DNA of 14,343 nt from JAMCXS01 sp964459065. Lineage in GTDB: Bacteria; Acidobacteriota; Terriglobia; UBA7540. Location of the stretch: assembly GCA_964459065.1 (NCBI GenBank), contig CAYWMN010000080.1:1-14343 (forward strand). The letters are read 5' to 3'. Positions 14,021 through 14,343 of the stretch are shown in pieces. The stretch's first letter is position 1. The number at the start of each line of letters is the position of its first letter. The position numbers and the translations under genes are program-made. A model generated the notes under the pieces. The model ran no database searches. It was not told the origin of the DNA and saw only the letters and a program-made list of their open reading frames with translations.

Positions 14021-14343
14021 ATGAATCCGGCACAAGACATTCTTAAGAGTCTGATTGGAGAATTGAAGGATCTCGCGAAAACAGAAACCATTATCGGCTC
14101 GCCCATCAGCGTGGGGGAATTCACTGTGGTTCCCATCTCGCGCGTCTCCCTGGGCGTGGGAGCCGGCGGCGGCACGGGCGAAGCTGAAACCAAGAAGCCC
14201 TGCACCGGCGAAGGCGGCGGAGGTGGCGGCGGCATCCGCGTGCAACCCGTGGCCCTGGTCGCGGTTCGCGGCGGCGAGTTAACGGTGCACCGGCTGGGAA
14301 TCGGCGGATCGCTCGGCCGCACCGCCGAACGCCTTCCCGATCT
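14021..14343 (+). CDS. GerW/YtfJ-family protein, N-terminal 107 residues; 3' end off the window
   Basis: ATG 14021 follows AAGGGAGA. The visible part reads MNPAQDILKSLIGELKDLAKTETIIGSPI, then VGEFTVVPISRVSLGVGAGGGTGE, a Gly-rich run, IRVQPVALVAVRGGELTVHRLG and so on. This is the spore_YtfJ/GerW family: an N-terminal helix, 'GxPI', 'VIPVSKVSxGFGxGG', a Gly-rich loop and 'P.A.l.v..g'. In Bacillus, GerW affects SleB-dependent spore germination. Many non-sporulating bacteria carry homologues of unknown role. The long Gly run near residues 71-77 is typical of the family loop. It forms a probable operon with the DUF2953 gene upstream. Confidence 0.85.
   Translation, partial: MNPAQDILKSLIGELKDLAKTETIIGSPISVGEFTVVPISRVSLGVGAGGGTGEAETKKPCTGEGGGGGGGIRVQPVALVAVRGGELTVHRLGIGGSLGRTAERLPD

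Overview
The window is GC-rich bacterial chromosomal DNA with normal gene density. I see no mobile-element genes, rRNA, tRNA or CRISPR array. The gene mix suggests a soil or sediment heterotroph, most likely Acidobacteriota (family Terriglobia/Bryobacterales-like). Supporting this are a YXWGXW-repeat secreted protein, secreted proteins with glycine zippers, two Tat-exported glycoside hydrolases of rarely characterised families, a long multi-PAS sensor, and a DUF2953-GerW pair in an otherwise non-sporulation context. The taxonomic call is inference from gene content; no marker gene is present.

Layout. (1) 1-2014, minus: the N-terminal 671 residues of a membrane-anchored sensor with at least five PAS domains, running off the left edge. 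(2) 2432-2665, plus: a compact transcription unit with a TTGACA-17-TATATA promoter, a perfect Shine-Dalgarno, a 20-residue Lys/Ala peptide and an 11-bp terminator hairpin. (3) 2789-4283, plus: archease followed 1 nt later by an exported metallo-beta-lactamase-fold protein whose metal-binding histidines are mostly gone. (4) 4514-4690, plus: an isolated Flp-type pilin followed by a nested hairpin. (5) 4904-6187, plus: a Tat-exported GH99-like/WbsX-type protein. (6) 6350-8261, minus: a BON and glycine-zipper envelope protein, with a cupin upstream of it. (7) 8646-9902, plus: a YXWGXW-repeat protein with a long Arg/Asn/Gln/Pro-rich tail. (8) 9975-13113, minus: a large Tat-exported TIM-barrel glycoside hydrolase (DUF6259-like), and upstream of it a glycine-zipper protein with the same core domain as the BON protein. 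(9) 13323 to the right edge, plus: a DUF2953 protein and the start of a GerW/YtfJ-family protein.

How the genes may work together. Most products are predicted to act in or beyond the cytoplasmic membrane: two carbohydrate-active enzymes, a pilin, two glycine-zipper proteins, a YXWGXW protein, an MBL-fold protein and a sensor. The region therefore reads as an envelope and extracellular-function neighbourhood rather than one dedicated pathway. Strand switches and hairpins at both convergent junctions (about 6263-6311 and 9923-9966) divide it into short transcription units. No defence, secondary-metabolite or mobile system is visible. The items most worth a second look are the 20-residue basic micropeptide unit, the histidine-depleted MBL protein coupled to archease, the lone Flp pilin, and the two glycine-zipper paralogues.
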